Assembly: GCF_010587385.1 (NCBI RefSeq)
Contig: NZ_CP047475.1
Location: 868,001-932,000, forward strand
Origin: Vibrio astriarenae
GTDB lineage: Bacteria; Pseudomonadota; Gammaproteobacteria; Enterobacterales; Vibrionaceae
DNA length: 64,000 bases
Reading direction: 5' to 3'
In this document: piece after piece, positions 29,004-38,183 of the stretch
Layout: each line of letters begins with the position of its first letter
Position numbering within the stretch: the stretch's first letter is position 1
Program-made: the position numbers and the translations under genes
The notes under the pieces: generated by a model
Told to the model about the DNA's origin: nothing
The model's input: the letters and a program-made list of their open reading frames with translations, nothing else
Database searches by the model: none

Positions 29004-30134
29004 ATGGCAATTAACGTAAATACTAACGTTGCTGCTATGACGGCACAACGTAACCTGAACAATGCGGCGAATGACGTAAACCGATCTATGGAGCGCTTGT
29101 CATCTGGCTATAAAATTAATAGCGCAAAAGATGACGCAGCGGGTCTACAGATCTCGAACCGTTTGACATCGCAAAGTCGTGGCTTGGACGTGGCGGTACG
29201 TAACGCGAATGATGGTATCTCTATTGCACAGACAGCTGAAGGTGCAATGCAAGAGTCTACAAATATCCTGCAACGTATGCGTGACCTTTCACTTCAATCT
29301 GCTAACGGCTCTAACTCTAAAGGCGAGCGTATTGCTCTTCAAGAGGAAGTGACGGCTCTTAACAATGAGCTAAACCGTATCGCAGAAACGACTTCGTTCG
29401 GTGGTAATAAACTGTTGAATGGCACTTACGGCCAGCAATCATTCCAGATCGGTGCGGCTTCTGGTGAAGCGGTAATCATGAGCATGGGTAACATGCGCTC
29501 TGATACAACAGAAATGGGTGGTAAAGCTTTCACGGGTGCTGCACAAGCTGATGGCTGGGTTGCAACCAACGGTAACACAGAGCTTACTTTAGATTACACA
29601 GATAGCACTGGTGTAGTTCAATCGCTATCGATTGATGTTAAAGAAGGCGATGATATCGAGCAAGTTGCGACTTATATCAATGGCCAAAGCAATGATGTAA
29701 AAGCATCTGTTGGCGAAGACAACACGTTACAACTATTTGCTGCAAATACGGCAGTTGATACAAGTACGCTTGTTATTGGTGGTGACCTTGCAACTGATTT
29801 GTCTATCGGTGCAGGTGTTGATAAGACTGTAAACGACATTGATATCACGTCGGTTGCTGGTTCTCAGCAAGCGGTAAACGTTATCGATGGTGCGCTAAAA
29901 GCAGTTGATAGTCAGCGTGCAGAGCTTGGTGCAATTCAAAACCGTTTTAACCACACAATCAATAACCTAGATAACATTAACGAAAACGTTAATGCGTCTC
30001 GTAGCCGTATCCTAGATACAGACTACGCGAAAGAGACAACAGCAATGACTAAGTCGCAGATTCTGCAGCAAGCAAGTACCTCTATTCTTGCACAAGCTAA
30101 GCAGACGCCATCTGCAGCACTAAGCTTGCTATAA
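29004..30134 (+). CDS. flaA: Flagellin (FlaA-like)
   Basis: A 376-residue flagellin, very close to the preceding copy in both conserved ends (starts [20 protein letters not shown], ends TPSAALSLL) and different in the central variable domain. Codon bias is also high. AAGGAGATCG gives a strong ribosome-binding site. The next gene, flaG, begins about 90 bases later with no clear terminator between, so some read-through into flaG-fliD is likely. Confidence 0.9.
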   Translation: MAINVNTNVAAMTAQRNLNNAANDVNRSMERLSSGYKINSAKDDAAGLQISNRLTSQSRGLDVAVRNANDGISIAQTAEGAMQESTNILQRMRDLSLQSANGSNSKGERIALQEEVTALNNELNRIAETTSFGGNKLLNGTYGQQSFQIGAASGEAVIMSMGNMRSDTTEMGGKAFTGAAQADGWVATNGNTELTLDYTDSTGVVQSLSIDVKEGDDIEQVATYINGQSNDVKASVGEDNTLQLFAANTAVDTSTLVIGGDLATDLSIGAGVDKTVNDIDITSVAGSQQAVNVIDGALKAVDSQRAELGAIQNRFNHTINNLDNINENVNASRSRILDTDYAKETTAMTKSQILQQASTSILAQAKQTPSAALSLL

Positions 30135-30221
30135 GGTTATCGATAGGTTTCGTTTGAAGCTTATTGAGAGCTCTGACTTAGGACGCGTTGGAGGCGAATG
30201 TACAGGACGGGAGTAGGTGCT

Positions 30222-30650
30222 ATGGAATATTCTTCCAACACATCAGCAACCCATCCTTACGGCTCTCAAAGTGGCATAAACATTGCTTTAAAAAACCAAG
30301 GTCCAACACAGGTTGCCGCTCAAAAAAAGAGCGACAACACCATTGCGGTAAATGAACGAAGCGTTCACGCGAGTGAAAAAGTGAGTCAAATCACTTTGGA
30401 ACGAAAGCAGCTCAATGAGCAAGAGCGTGAGAAAGTCGTCGAACAGTTGAATGAGTTTATCTCATCCATGAACAAAAGCATCGTGTTCAAAAAAGACGAA
30501 GATGCTGGACGTGAAGTGGTATCAATTTTCGATGTGGATACAGGTGAACTGATCCGTCAGATACCCGATGAAGAACTGTTAGAGGTACTAAGACGACTAC
30601 GTCAGCAGTCCAGTGGACAAAGCACCGGGTTGTTGATTGATAAAGTCTAG
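30222..30650 (+). CDS. flaG: Flagellar protein FlaG
   Basis: A 142-residue cytoplasmic or exported flagellar protein. The C-terminal half carries the FlaG domain (QLNEFISSMNKSIVFKKDED, VVSIFDVDTGELIRQIPDEE). FlaG affects filament length in several bacteria. The ATG at 30222 gives the vibrio-like start MEYSSNTSATHPYGSQSG; an in-frame ATG at 30198 has GGAGG close by and would add eight residues. It lies between flaA and fliD. Confidence 0.9.
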   Translation: MEYSSNTSATHPYGSQSGINIALKNQGPTQVAAQKKSDNTIAVNERSVHASEKVSQITLERKQLNEQEREKVVEQLNEFISSMNKSIVFKKDEDAGREVVSIFDVDTGELIRQIPDEELLEVLRRLRQQSSGQSTGLLIDKV

Positions 30651-30667
30651 GTTTTTGAGGTAATGAG

Positions 30668-32644
30668 ATGAGTTTAGGCCCAATGGGGATGAATACTGGC
30701 ATGGATATCAATTCCATGGTCAGCAAAATGGTGGATGCGGAGCGAATTCCAAAGCAGCAACGCATCGACAATCAACGTGCTGACAATGAAACCAGTATTA
30801 GTTCTTATGGTCGACTCAAAGAGTCGCTGGATACGATGAAGTATCTTATGGCTGACTTTCGTCACGAAAAAGCGTTTGCTGCTCGCGCTGTTGATACAAC
30901 AGACGACAGCACAGTGTCGGCAACCGCTACGACGGAAGCCATCGCAGGACGATACTCTGTTGATGTGTTGCAGCTTGCTCAAAGTCATAAGCTTGCCTCT
31001 GCAGTGCTTGCTGAAGGGGAGAAGTTTGATGAGGGTAAGCTGCAAATAAAGCTAGGTAGCCGCAGTTTCACGTTAGACGTTAAACAAAACAGTAAGCTCG
31101 ACGACATCGTTCGTGGCATTAATGAGGAGAAGGCGAACCCCGGTGTTCGTGCCTCTGTCATTAACGATGTCGAAGGGCCTCGCTTAATTCTTGCCTCCGA
31201 TCAAACCGGAGAAAAGAACGCCATATCGATCATAGTTCAGTCGGATGAGCCTTCGAATAGTCTCAAACAACTGGAATACAAGTCCTTAGAGCAACGGGTT
31301 AAAGATCTTGAACAGGCGCGCGCCGCGGCTCAAGAGCTGATAAGCCCTTTGGATCCCGTACAAAAAATTGCCGCACAAAAGGTCGCAGATACCTTGATTG
31401 ATGCAGCAAAAGTTGTCGATGAGCAAATAGTTGAAGAAGCTCAAGCAGCGGCCCAGTCTGAACAACACTCTGCCAATAGTCCCGCAGCCGCGGTGACAGC
31501 GGTGAATGCAACGGAGCAAGCTTCGGCGTATCAACGTCCACAGGACCGAATTCCTGGGTGGACAGAGACAGCCTCCGGCACGCTCATTGATTCCTATTAT
31601 GAGCCGGGCCCAGAGCTTGATGAAAAAGCTAGGGCAAAATCAGAAGAAGTACCAGGCTGGAGCAACACAGCATCAGGTACGCTGACCGACTCATACGTGA
31701 CGCCAACAGAGGCGCAAGAGAAGCTGGATAAAAAACTCGCGGAAGAGAAGGCTGCGATTGCGAAAGCGGTCTCTGATGGTGCAATGAGTGAAGAGGAAGC
31801 CAAACAAGTTGAACGGGCGAAGTTAACGGATCAGGAGCGAGCTGAACTAGAGAAGTTTGATAAAGCACACGCAGATTTGATAGCGGCCCAAGCCTCATTT
31901 GATGCTTACAATGGCATGACTCAAGTAGAGGTCGCTCAAGACTCAAAGGTACTTCTTGATGGTATCGCCCAGGTAAGTAGTGATAACAATGTGATAGAGA
32001 ATGCTATCCAAGGTGTCAATCTTACGCTGATGAATGTCTCTGACCCGAATGAGCGATCTGCAGAAGTCTCTGTAGAATATGATCGTAACCGAGTACGTGA
32101 TCAAATCGAACAGTTTGTTCAGGCTTACAACCAGTTTTTCATGGTAAGCAAAGATCTCGCGGGTGTTGATCCTATGACAGGTCGCGCGGGCCCGTTGGCC
32201 GGAGACAGTTTAGTGAGAAGTGCTGAGAACCGTTTAAAGGCAGTGTTTACTTCGCCAATTGAAGGTGCTGCTGCGGATATGAATACGTTAAGTGCATTTG
32301 GTGTTACGACGACTCGTGAGGGTAGCTTAGAGATCAATCATCAAACGTTGAATCGTCAACTGGAAGACAACTTCCATAATTTGGAAGACTTTTTTGATGG
32401 CAGTGACGGTTTTGCTCGACGAATAGAGAACGCGATTGGTGATTTTACCGGCCCGACAGGGTCAATTCGTACCCGAGAACAAGGGATAGTGGAGCGAAAT
32501 TACCGCCTGCGAGATGACCAAGCGGCACTTGATCGCCGTATGGAGAGCTTGGAGAAGCGCACTCATGATCGCTTCGCGGCAATGCAGGACGCAACCAGCA
32601 ATATGCAGGCCCAGTTGTCTGGCATGATGAACGTCATTGGGTAA
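30668..32644 (+). CDS. fliD: Flagellar filament cap protein FliD (FlaH/HAP2)
   Basis: The cap protein that helps flagellin assemble at the filament tip. The 658-residue protein is much longer than the enterobacterial form but in the range of vibrios. The N-terminal FliD domain is at about 1-100 (MDINSMVSKMVDAERIPKQQ) and the C-terminal domain starts near 430 (GVNLTLMNVSD, FVQAYNQFF). Between them, about 205-425, is a charged, Ala/Glu-rich insertion with two copies of a 16-residue motif (PGWxxTASGTLxDSY) at 295-310 and 328-343. Confidence 0.93.
   Translation: MSLGPMGMNTGMDINSMVSKMVDAERIPKQQRIDNQRADNETSISSYGRLKESLDTMKYLMADFRHEKAFAARAVDTTDDSTVSATATTEAIAGRYSVDVLQLAQSHKLASAVLAEGEKFDEGKLQIKLGSRSFTLDVKQNSKLDDIVRGINEEKANPGVRASVINDVEGPRLILASDQTGEKNAISIIVQSDEPSNSLKQLEYKSLEQRVKDLEQARAAAQELISPLDPVQKIAAQKVADTLIDAAKVVDEQIVEEAQAAAQSEQHSANSPAAAVTAVNATEQASAYQRPQDRIPGWTETASGTLIDSYYEPGPELDEKARAKSEEVPGWSNTASGTLTDSYVTPTEAQEKLDKKLAEEKAAIAKAVSDGAMSEEEAKQVERAKLTDQERAELEKFDKAHADLIAAQASFDAYNGMTQVEVAQDSKVLLDGIAQVSSDNNVIENAIQGVNLTLMNVSDPNERSAEVSVEYDRNRVRDQIEQFVQAYNQFFMVSKDLAGVDPMTGRAGPLAGDSLVRSAENRLKAVFTSPIEGAAADMNTLSAFGVTTTREGSLEINHQTLNRQLEDNFHNLEDFFDGSDGFARRIENAIGDFTGPTGSIRTREQGIVERNYRLRDDQAALDRRMESLEKRTHDRFAAMQDATSNMQAQLSGMMNVIG
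31550..31696 (+). repeat. Two-copy internal repeat in fliD
   Basis: The protein segment IPGWTETASGTLIDSY (31550-31597) is repeated as VPGWSNTASGTLTDSY (31649-31696), a period of 33 codons. Eleven or more of 16 residues are identical. The spacers differ but are both acidic and lysine-containing. Confidence 0.85.
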
Positions 32645-32650
32645 TGTTCA

Positions 32651-32953
32651 ATGAATCGTTATCAAGCCATTTATGATATTGACCACAAAATTGCCGCTTT
32701 GATGGAAAGTGAGCAATTTAATTCTCAAGAGTTTCGTTCGTTGGTCGATACAAGGAAAAGAATGATTGAAAACGCTTTGTCTGAGATAGAAAGGCAACCC
32801 ACTCTTGCTCAAGAGGCGGAATGGCTGGATTTAGTCAGTAAGACAAAGAAGCTGATTGCGCAGATGGAGCAGCAAACGCGGGCTACAGGAGAAGAGCTCC
32901 GAAAGTTCCGCAAAGGTGTGAAATCTGTTCAACAGTACAAAAGGTTTATTTAA
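32651..32953 (+). CDS. flaI: Flagellar protein FlaI (FliT-like)
   Basis: A 100-residue, all-helical, charged protein in the fliD-flaI-fliS cluster of vibrios. Its place beside fliD suggests a FliT-type chaperone for the cap protein, but sequence similarity to enterobacterial FliT is weak, so this is inference. It starts 6 bases after the fliD stop. Confidence 0.82.
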   Translation: MNRYQAIYDIDHKIAALMESEQFNSQEFRSLVDTRKRMIENALSEIERQPTLAQEAEWLDLVSKTKKLIAQMEQQTRATGEELRKFRKGVKSVQQYKRFI

Positions 32954-32965
32954 AAGAGGTTAACC

Positions 32966-33376
32966 ATGCGCGGTTCGTTACAAGCTTACAAGAAAGTATC
33001 AGTAGACAGTCAGTTAAGTGCAGCATCCCCACACAAGATTGTACAAATGCTGATGGCTGGAGCGGTAGAACGCTTGATCCAGGGAAAGGCCGCGATGCTT
33101 CAAGGCAATGTTTCCGTCAAAGGCGAGCGCTTGGGCAAAGCACTAGACATTATCATTAGCTTACGCTCATGCCTGTCAATGAATGATGGGGGTGATATTG
33201 CGCGTAATCTAGATCAGCTATATGACTTCATGATTAACCAGATTTCGTCGGCAAATATCAGTAATGACCCTCAGCCCATTGATGATGTAGTCGAAATCCT
33301 ACGTGAAATTAAATCAGCGTGGGATCAGATTCCAACCGAATACCATAATCTAACAGCAGCAGATATTGGTATCTAA
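32966..33376 (+). CDS. fliS: Flagellar export chaperone FliS
   Basis: Cytosolic chaperone that binds the C-terminus of flagellin and prevents early polymerisation. The 136-residue protein shows the FliS signature: SLQAYKKVSVDSQLSAASPHKIVQMLMAGAVERL (read in pieces) and SCLSMNDGGDIARNLDQLYDFM. It is the last gene of the flaG-fliD-flaI-fliS unit; the 368-base gap to flrA follows. Confidence 0.95.
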   Translation: MRGSLQAYKKVSVDSQLSAASPHKIVQMLMAGAVERLIQGKAAMLQGNVSVKGERLGKALDIIISLRSCLSMNDGGDIARNLDQLYDFMINQISSANISNDPQPIDDVVEILREIKSAWDQIPTEYHNLTAADIGI

Positions 33377-33744
33377 TGTCACTATCTTTCTGATTTAGCG
33401 CCGTTTTAATGATGGCGCTACACTCTCCTCTTTGTTTAGTTCCGCTCTAAATGCCTCCACTCTATAATTAAATCCCTCATTAATGTCACATCACGGCCCT
33501 CGTGAGTTGCCTTATTTTTTAATTCAAATAAAATGTTGCCCAAAGTGTTTTAAGCACAACATAGATACATTCAGCTAAGTAATTCATTAGGTTGCTTATT
33601 TCGTGTGTCCCATACTGGCTTTAATTCATAAATATGCGCCGAACGATCTGAGGCGATACCGTACTTTTGTTCAGCGGCATTCTATGAAGCTCACAACTAT
33701 TATATAGAGTCAGTCCAACAGTTTTGAAGGCAATCGATTTACCT
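33377..33744. other. Intergenic region upstream of flrA
   Basis: This 368-base gap separates fliS from flrA. It contains an inverted repeat AGCGCC/GGCGCT (33397-33419) and a short TCACG/CGTGA palindrome (33491-33505), neither directly followed by a T-run. No sigma-54 -24/-12 pair is evident, in line with flrA being at the top of the cascade. The promoter itself is not identified, and no coding frame stands out. Confidence 0.6.
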
Positions 33745-35211
33745 ATGCAAGGTTTATTAAAAATACTCGTGATTGAGGATGATGCGCAGTTGCGTAACAA
33801 TCTGAGTAACATTTTTGAGTTTGTTGGCGAACCCTCGCATGCCATTAGTTCCGAGCAAGCAGAGACTATAGATTGGTCTGCATCTTGGACGGCGTGTGTT
33901 TTAGGAACATCATCCAATAAACAGCTCCTCGCCGCTCTGCGAGAGCGTATTTTGAAAGCGAACCATATTCCTCTGCTTCTTGCTGGAAAGCAGGCGTATT
34001 CAGTCGAGGATTTGACGCACTATGTGGGTGAGTTGGAGTATCCTCTTAATTACCCACAGCTCAGTGAGGCTTTGCGTCATTGTAAAGAGTTCCTCGGTCG
34101 CAAGGGTGTTCAAGTCCCTTCTTCTTCCAGAAAAAATACCTTGTTTCGCAGCTTAGTGGGGCAGAGCTCTGGGATTCAACAAGTGCGTCACATGATAGAG
34201 CAAGTGTCTGGCACCGAAGCGAATGTATTGATTTTAGGAGAGTCGGGTACAGGTAAGGAAGTCGTCGCTCGCAACGTGCACTATCACTCACCGCGTCGTA
34301 CTGGCCCATTTGTGCCAATTAACTGTGGAGCTATCCCTGCCGAGTTGCTGGAAAGTGAACTGTTTGGACATGAAAAAGGCGCATTTACTGGCGCTTTAAC
34401 TGCACGCAAAGGTCGTTTTGAGCTAGCTGAAGGTGGAACGATTTTCTTGGATGAAATCGGTGATATGCCGATGTCGATGCAAGTTAAGCTTTTAAGGGTG
34501 CTTCAAGAGCGTTGTTTTGAGCGTGTCGGTGGTAATGTCACTATTCGAGCAAACGTTCGTGTTATAGCGGCCACCCACCGAAATTTAGAGAAGATGATCG
34601 AAGAAGGTAACTTCCGCGAAGACCTTTATTATCGTCTAAATGTGTTTCCGATAGAGATGCCTGCGCTGCGTGAGCGTCGTCCTGATATTCCGCTATTGCT
34701 TCAGGAGTTGATGACACGAATGGAAGCGGAGGGCGGTCAGCCAATCTGTTTCACTCCACGTGCGATCAATTCATTGATGGAGCACCACTGGCCAGGCAAC
34801 GTTCGTGAGTTAGCTAATCTGATTGAGCGGATGGTGATTTTATACCCAAATAGTCTTGTTGACGTGAACCATCTTCCGACTAAATACCGCTATTCGGATA
34901 TCCCAGAGTTTCAACCAGAGATGCAAGAAGAAGCCGCTTTGGAAGAGCAAGAGCGTGATGTGTTGGCGAATATTTTTGCTGAAGACTTTAGCTTTGAAGA
35001 GCCGGATCAGTTGACAAGCAGTACTCAAGCTCCCCAATCTCTTCCAGAAGAGGGTATTAACCTAAAAGAGATGCTTGCCGATTTGGAAGTCAATATGATT
35101 AGCCAAGCATTAGACGCACAAGGTGGCGTCGTGGCAAGAGCCGCTGATATGTTGGGTATGCGTCGCACTACGTTGGTAGAAAAAATGCGTAAATACAATA
35201 TGCAGCGATAA
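33745..35211 (+). CDS. flrA: Sigma-54-dependent master flagellar activator FlrA
   Basis: Top regulator of the vibrio polar flagellum (FleQ family; FlaK in V. parahaemolyticus). The 488-residue protein has a degenerate receiver-like N-terminal domain in which the phospho-acceptor position reads CVLGTSS, so no phosphorylation is expected. The AAA+ domain has Walker A GESGTGKE (165-172), the sigma-54-contact loop GAFTGA (212-217) and FLDEIGD. A Fis-type HTH closes the protein ([24 protein letters not shown]). I chose the ATG at 33745 over 33724 for the family length. FlrA homologues bind c-di-GMP. Confidence 0.95.
   Translation: MQGLLKILVIEDDAQLRNNLSNIFEFVGEPSHAISSEQAETIDWSASWTACVLGTSSNKQLLAALRERILKANHIPLLLAGKQAYSVEDLTHYVGELEYPLNYPQLSEALRHCKEFLGRKGVQVPSSSRKNTLFRSLVGQSSGIQQVRHMIEQVSGTEANVLILGESGTGKEVVARNVHYHSPRRTGPFVPINCGAIPAELLESELFGHEKGAFTGALTARKGRFELAEGGTIFLDEIGDMPMSMQVKLLRVLQERCFERVGGNVTIRANVRVIAATHRNLEKMIEEGNFREDLYYRLNVFPIEMPALRERRPDIPLLLQELMTRMEAEGGQPICFTPRAINSLMEHHWPGNVRELANLIERMVILYPNSLVDVNHLPTKYRYSDIPEFQPEMQEEAALEEQERDVLANIFAEDFSFEEPDQLTSSTQAPQSLPEEGINLKEMLADLEVNMISQALDAQGGVVARAADMLGMRRTTLVEKMRKYNMQR
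35174..35190 (+). promoter_or_regulatory. Candidate sigma-54 promoter for flrBC within flrA
   Basis: TGGTAG-N5-ATGCG keeps the essential GG-N10-GC spacing (GG at 35175-35176, GC at 35187-35188), about 110 bases before the flrB start. It lies in the last codons of flrA, so coding constraint may produce it by chance. FlrA-dependent sigma-54 transcription of flrBC is known in V. cholerae. Confidence 0.35.
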
Positions 35212-35301
35212 ATGCCTGCTTAGTATCATCTTTCTACTAACCTTATGAAAAAACAATAATTGCCTGAAACGCATGTTGCGTGTCAGGCTTTTGTTCTATT
35301 T

Positions 35302-36390
35302 ATGGCACAGATTAAAATGCAACCGTCAGACCCATCACAACACCAGTCTCACCTCGATACGTTGGAGTCTCAGGTAGAGCGATATAAACAAGTGTTAGAC
35401 GTTATGCCGGCAGGTGTGATCTTGCTGGATACTCATGGTGTTGTGCGCGAAGCAAACCCAGAAGCATTGCGTCTTTTATCGGTACCTTTGGTTGGTGAGC
35501 GTTGGTTTAACGTTATTCAAGCCGCTTTTGCTCCCCAAGAGGATGATGGGCATGAAATATCCTTGCGCAATGGTAGGAAGGTGCGTCTTGCTATATCAGC
35601 TTCAAATACTGGCCAGCTTATTTTGATTACTGACCTGACCGAGACACGCTTATTGCAATCTCGCGTGAGTGACTTGCAGCGTTTGTCGTCTTTGGGGCGA
35701 ATGGTCGCCTCGCTGGCACATCAAGTTCGTACCCCATTGTCTAGCGCAATGTTGTATGCCTCGAATTTATCCGCACCAAATCTTGCACCAGCCACTAAAG
35801 AGCGATTCCAGACTAAGTTAATGGACCGTCTTCATGACTTGGAAAAGCAAGTCAATGATATGCTTCTGTTTGCCAAAGGTGGTGATAATAAAGTGATCAA
35901 GCCTTTCACGGTGCAAGCGCTTGCCGATGAACTGGCTCCAATGGTAGAAGCGGCTGTTCGAGGTAATCAAATTGATTATCATGTCGAGATTGAAGATGGT
36001 GATGTTAGCCTCGTCGGTAATGTCAACTCAGTGGCTTCTGCACTGAGTAACCTGGTACTCAATGCGATTCAGAATGCGGGTAAAGGGTGCCAGATAGACG
36101 TGTATTTGCGCGCGGTTAATGATGAAGTACGCATTTCAGTACAAGATAATGGACCCGGGATAGAGAAAGAGTTACAAGGTAAAATCATGGAGCCTTTCTT
36201 TACGACCCGCTCTCAGGGCACGGGGCTTGGCTTAGCGGTTGTGCAGATGGTTTGTCGTGCGCATAAAGGACGCTTAGAACTTATCTCTGAACCGGGAGAT
36301 GGCGCGTGTTTTACCATCTGTTTACCGAATCAGGTGGCACACACCGAGCAGGAAAATATCAACAATGGAGAGAACGATGACACAGAGTAA
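35302..36390 (+). CDS. flrB: Flagellar sensor histidine kinase FlrB
   Basis: Cytosolic kinase that phosphorylates FlrC. From the ATG at 35302 the protein has 362 residues: a PAS domain (about 30-115, MPAGVILLDTHGVVREANPEAL), the HisKA phospho-acceptor His140 in VASLAHQVRTPLSS, and an ATPase domain (NLVLNAIQNAG, VQDNGPGI, TTRSQGTGLGLAVV). No membrane segment is present. The frame is open from a TTG at 35260; no start has a good ribosome-binding site, so the start is uncertain. It overlaps flrC by 14 bases. Confidence 0.93.
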   Translation: MAQIKMQPSDPSQHQSHLDTLESQVERYKQVLDVMPAGVILLDTHGVVREANPEALRLLSVPLVGERWFNVIQAAFAPQEDDGHEISLRNGRKVRLAISASNTGQLILITDLTETRLLQSRVSDLQRLSSLGRMVASLAHQVRTPLSSAMLYASNLSAPNLAPATKERFQTKLMDRLHDLEKQVNDMLLFAKGGDNKVIKPFTVQALADELAPMVEAAVRGNQIDYHVEIEDGDVSLVGNVNSVASALSNLVLNAIQNAGKGCQIDVYLRAVNDEVRISVQDNGPGIEKELQGKIMEPFFTTRSQGTGLGLAVVQMVCRAHKGRLELISEPGDGACFTICLPNQVAHTEQENINNGENDDTE

Positions 36391-37783
36391 AGTTTTAATT
36401 GTTGAGGATGATGAAGGTTTAAGAGAAGCACTGGTGGATACATTAGCTCTAGCAGGATACGAATGGCTAGAGGCTGAAAGTGCTGAAGAAGCTTTGGTTA
36501 AGCTCAAACAAAATCAAGTTGATATCGTTGTTTCTGACGTGCAAATGGCCGGAATGGGTGGCTTAGCGCTGCTGCGTAATATTAAAACGCACTGGCCAAA
36601 CCTTCCAGTACTCTTGATGACCGCTTACGCCAATATCGAAGATGCGGTATCAGCGATGAAGGATGGTGCGATCGACTATATGGCTAAGCCATTTGCGCCA
36701 GAAGTATTGTTGAATATGGTAAGTCGTTATGCTCCGGTGAAATCAGATGACAATGGTGATGCAGTGGTTGCTGATCCCAAAAGCCTCAAGCTACTTGCCC
36801 TTGCAGATAAAGTAGCCAAAACAGATGCCAACGTAATGGTTCTTGGCCCAAGTGGGTCAGGTAAAGAGGTGATGTCTCGCTATATCCACAATGCGTCAAA
36901 CCGTAAGTCAGGGCCTTTTATTGCCATAAACTGTGCAGCTATTCCTGACAATATGCTGGAAGCGACGCTTTTTGGTTATGAAAAAGGGGCGTTTACTGGA
37001 GCCGTTCAAGCGTGTCCTGGTAAGTTTGAACAAGCTCAAGGGGGAACAATTCTACTTGATGAAATCAGTGAAATGGACCTTAACCTACAAGCTAAGTTAT
37101 TGCGTGTTTTGCAAGAGCGTGAAGTAGAGAGACTTGGTAGTCGGAAGAGTATTAAGCTGGATGTACGAGTCTTGGCGACCAGTAACCGAGACTTGAAACA
37201 GTACGTACAAGAGGGTAATTTCCGAGAGGATTTATATTACCGATTAAATGTCTTTCCAATAGCGTGGCCACCTTTGGCGGAGCGTTCAGGAGATATCGGC
37301 CCTCTAACGAAACACTTAATTGAACGTCACTGCCAAAAACTTGGCGTAGCGTTTCCTCAGATATCCCAAGCCGCATTAGATAAGCTAGTGACCTACGCAT
37401 GGCCGGGTAATGTTCGTGAGTTAGATAACGTCGTTCAGCGCGCGTTGATTTTAAGTGACAACGGTGCCATCACTGACGATCACATCTTACTTGAAGGTAT
37501 CGACTGGCAAGATGCCAATAGCTTACAAAGTGTCGTAGAGTCGGGACAACCCGCTCCGATGGTCGCCCCTGTTGCTGAGCCAGAAAGCCCACTGGTTGAT
37601 AGTAACGCTGCATCAAGCTTAGGTGGGGAACTACGAGATCAAGAATTTGCTATCATTTTACAGACCATGCAAGATTGTAATGGACGCCGTAAAGAGATGG
37701 CAGAGAAATTGGGTATCAGCCCAAGAACGCTGCGCTATAAACTGGCTAAGATGCGAGATGCCGGCATAGATATTCCTAATTAA
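36377..37783 (+). CDS. flrC: Sigma-54-dependent flagellar response regulator FlrC
   Basis: Activates class III sigma-54 flagellar promoters when phosphorylated by FlrB. The 468-residue protein has an intact receiver with Asp54 (VVSDVQMAGMGG), AAA+ motifs GPSGSGKE (157-164) and GAFTGA (204-209), and a Fis-type HTH at the end (NGRRKEMAEKLGISPRTLRYKL). The ATG at 36377 has GGAGAGAACG ahead and lies within the end of flrB, so the kinase and its partner are coupled. Confidence 0.96.
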   Translation: MTQSKVLIVEDDEGLREALVDTLALAGYEWLEAESAEEALVKLKQNQVDIVVSDVQMAGMGGLALLRNIKTHWPNLPVLLMTAYANIEDAVSAMKDGAIDYMAKPFAPEVLLNMVSRYAPVKSDDNGDAVVADPKSLKLLALADKVAKTDANVMVLGPSGSGKEVMSRYIHNASNRKSGPFIAINCAAIPDNMLEATLFGYEKGAFTGAVQACPGKFEQAQGGTILLDEISEMDLNLQAKLLRVLQEREVERLGSRKSIKLDVRVLATSNRDLKQYVQEGNFREDLYYRLNVFPIAWPPLAERSGDIGPLTKHLIERHCQKLGVAFPQISQAALDKLVTYAWPGNVRELDNVVQRALILSDNGAITDDHILLEGIDWQDANSLQSVVESGQPAPMVAPVAEPESPLVDSNAASSLGGELRDQEFAIILQTMQDCNGRRKEMAEKLGISPRTLRYKLAKMRDAGIDIPN

Positions 37784-37784
37784 G

Positions 37785-37801
37785 TGGCATGCTTGTTGCT
37801 T
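37785..37801 (+). promoter_or_regulatory. Sigma-54 promoter upstream of fliE
   Basis: TGGCAT-N5-TTGCT has the exact GG-N10-GC spacing (GG 37786-37787, GC 37798-37799). It sits directly after the flrC stop codon and about 55 bases before fliE, which fits a class II promoter for fliEFGHIJ. Confidence 0.85.
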
Positions 37802-37854
37802 AAATAACCGATATTCACACTAATAACGTCAAACAATTGGCATTCGAGGTTTAA

Positions 37855-38166
37855 ATGCAAGTTGATAGCTTTTTCAGCGAAATGAGCATTATGCGTGCTG
37901 AGGCAACCGGTGTTGCTCCAACAAAAACAGGGCAGCAGGTAGGCGCCGACTTTGGTGATATGCTGACAAAAGCAATCAATAACGTTAACCAACTTCAATC
38001 AACGTCTAGTGACTTGCAAACTCGCTTTGATCGTGGAGACGAAGATGTTTCGTTGTCTGACGTTATGATTGCCCGCAATAAATCGAGCGTTGCGTTCGAC
38101 GCTACTATTCAAGTAAGAAACAAGCTTGTTGAGTCCTACAAAGAACTCATGAACATGCCAGTTTAG
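37855..38166 (+). CDS. fliE: Flagellar hook-basal body protein FliE
   Basis: Connects the MS-ring to the proximal rod. A 103-residue protein with the conserved C-terminal region LSDVMIARNKSSVAFDATIQVRNKLVESYKELMNMPV (read in pieces). It is the first gene after the sigma-54 promoter; fliF follows 17 bases on. Confidence 0.94.
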   Translation: MQVDSFFSEMSIMRAEATGVAPTKTGQQVGADFGDMLTKAINNVNQLQSTSSDLQTRFDRGDEDVSLSDVMIARNKSSVAFDATIQVRNKLVESYKELMNMPV

Positions 38167-38183
38167 AGCGGTAGGAAATAAAC

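Noticed and set aside
30674..31045. 123-codon leftward frame opposite fliD
   Set aside because: Shadow of a strongly conserved gene in another frame; no ribosome-binding site and no recognisable protein features.
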